Part shown: piece by piece, positions 63,581 to 64,000 of the stretch
How the letters are laid out: each line of letters starts with the position of its first letter
How positions within the stretch are numbered: position 1 is the stretch's first letter
Assembly: GCF_007970665.1 (NCBI RefSeq)
Contig: NZ_CP042430.1
Span: forward strand, 1,674,001-1,738,000
Origin: Baekduia soli
GTDB lineage: Bacteria > Actinomycetota > Thermoleophilia > Solirubrobacterales > Solirubrobacteraceae
Direction: 5' to 3'
Length of the DNA stretch: 64,000 nucleotides
The notes under the pieces: model-generated
The model's database searches: none
What the model saw: the letters and a program-made list of their open reading frames with translations, nothing else
Told to the model about the DNA's origin: nothing
Made by a program: the position numbers and the translations under genes

Positions 63581-63651
63581 GGTCACGTTGTGGTGTGCGG
63601 GGGAGGCTGGAAGCGAGCCCAGCCCCGTTCCGCACCGGAGACGCCCCGATC

Positions 63652-64000
63652 ATGCCCACGACCCTGCGCCAGCCCCCCGACGACCGGATCCTCTGGGCCA
63701 GACGCCCCGGCCCGCCGGACGGCAGCGGGCCGCCCGGCGGCGGCGGCTCGGGCGGGGGCGGGGACTCGGGCGACGGCGGCGGGCCGCGCCGCCGGGGGCG
63801 CGGGGTCGCCGCGCTGGTCGCGGCCACGGCGCTGCTCGGCGGCGGGGCCGGCGCCGGCGTGGTCGCCCTCTCGGGCGGCGGCCGCACGACGACGGCCACC
63901 ACCACCGTCGTGCGGTCGGCGGCCGGCGAGAGCAGCGGCTCGGCCGGCGGCCTGGACGCGCACGCGCTGTACGCCACGGCCGCCACGGGCGTGGTCGACA
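63652..64000 (+). CDS. HtrA-like serine protease, start only (cut by window edge)
   Basis: Open from ATG 63652 to the window edge (116 codons). Gly/Pro-rich cytoplasmic tail, one membrane helix (GVAALVAATALLGGGAGAGV), a Ser/Gly/Thr linker and LDAHALYATAATGVVD, the usual lead-in to the trypsin-like domain of membrane-anchored HtrA/DegQ proteins. The catalytic triad would lie outside the window, so the assignment is inferred. Confidence 0.6.
   Translation, partial: MPTTLRQPPDDRILWARRPGPPDGSGPPGGGGSGGGGDSGDGGGPRRRGRGVAALVAATALLGGGAGAGVVALSGGGRTTTATTTVVRSAAGESSGSAGGLDAHALYATAATGVVD

Overview
The window is very GC-rich, with GC-ending codons almost everywhere. It reads as a chromosomal segment of a high-GC actinobacterium, most likely of the Solirubrobacterales/Thermoleophilia type. 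Reasons: housekeeping gene orders (rsmI-metG-tatD-rsmA-ispE; glmU-prs; rplY-pth-mfd-ppiC-mazG-eno-divIC), an initiator tRNA with a C1-U72 mismatch and no encoded CCA, a CsrA protein, secreted RTX proteins, and many start codons placed a few bases after a TANNNT promoter element. The taxon is inferred, not proven.

Layout. 1-8161: end of a ROK kinase, rsmI, a degenerate LytM protein with an apparent frameshift, then the overlapping metG?/tatD/rsmA/ispE/DedA-PAP2 run. 8199-13497: PucR-type regulator, Pro/Thr-rich secreted protein, MTA-phosphorylase-like enzyme, small transferase-like protein, RTX secreted protein. 13585-16227: tRNA-Gln, glmU, prs. 16261-21098: operon for an acetone-carboxylase-like enzyme with a gamma-like zinc domain fused to the alpha-like subunit. 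21095-24702: DUF4235 protein, two unknowns, secreted GH2 glycosidase. 24754-33924: rplY to divIC housekeeping block. 33926-41231: acetyltransferase, csrA, SNase lipoprotein, class I aldolase, YbdK-type ligase, a zinc-ribbon rhomboid-like protein lacking catalytic residues, MBL hydrolase, stand-alone Lrp ligand domain. 41239-45115: small membrane proteins, csaA, an ECF sigma factor fused to a zinc anti-sigma-like segment and a membrane helix, tRNA-Leu, DUF167. 45112-50449: HxlR regulator divergent from a ThDP enzyme, then ppx/gppA and a hydroxyacid dehydrogenase. 50533-53728: tRNA-fMet, a 700-base stretch without convincing genes, a GAF-SpoIIE phosphatase and an EamA transporter; codon bias is weaker here. 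53944-58672: a DHFR-like protein, fragments of dead genes (TauE-like, VOC, HAD, ABC permease) and an intact two-component system plus VanY. 58679-64000: an OmpA-like protein with an eCIS-type motif, ECF41 sigma/YceI, CadC-like repressor/CDF transporter, GNAT, and the start of an HtrA-like protease.

Two cross-cutting signals stand out. First, over twenty genes on both strands have TANNNT 6-12 bases before ATG/GTG with no Shine-Dalgarno sequence, which points to pervasive leaderless transcription; operon-internal genes overlap by GTGA/ATGA instead. Second, three otherwise intact genes (1733-2421, 43119-44638, 49192-50108) are broken by a single missing base inside GC-rich sequence, in two of them at a G/C run, which looks more like assembly error than decay. 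In contrast 54547-55931 and 58432-58672 look like real gene decay.
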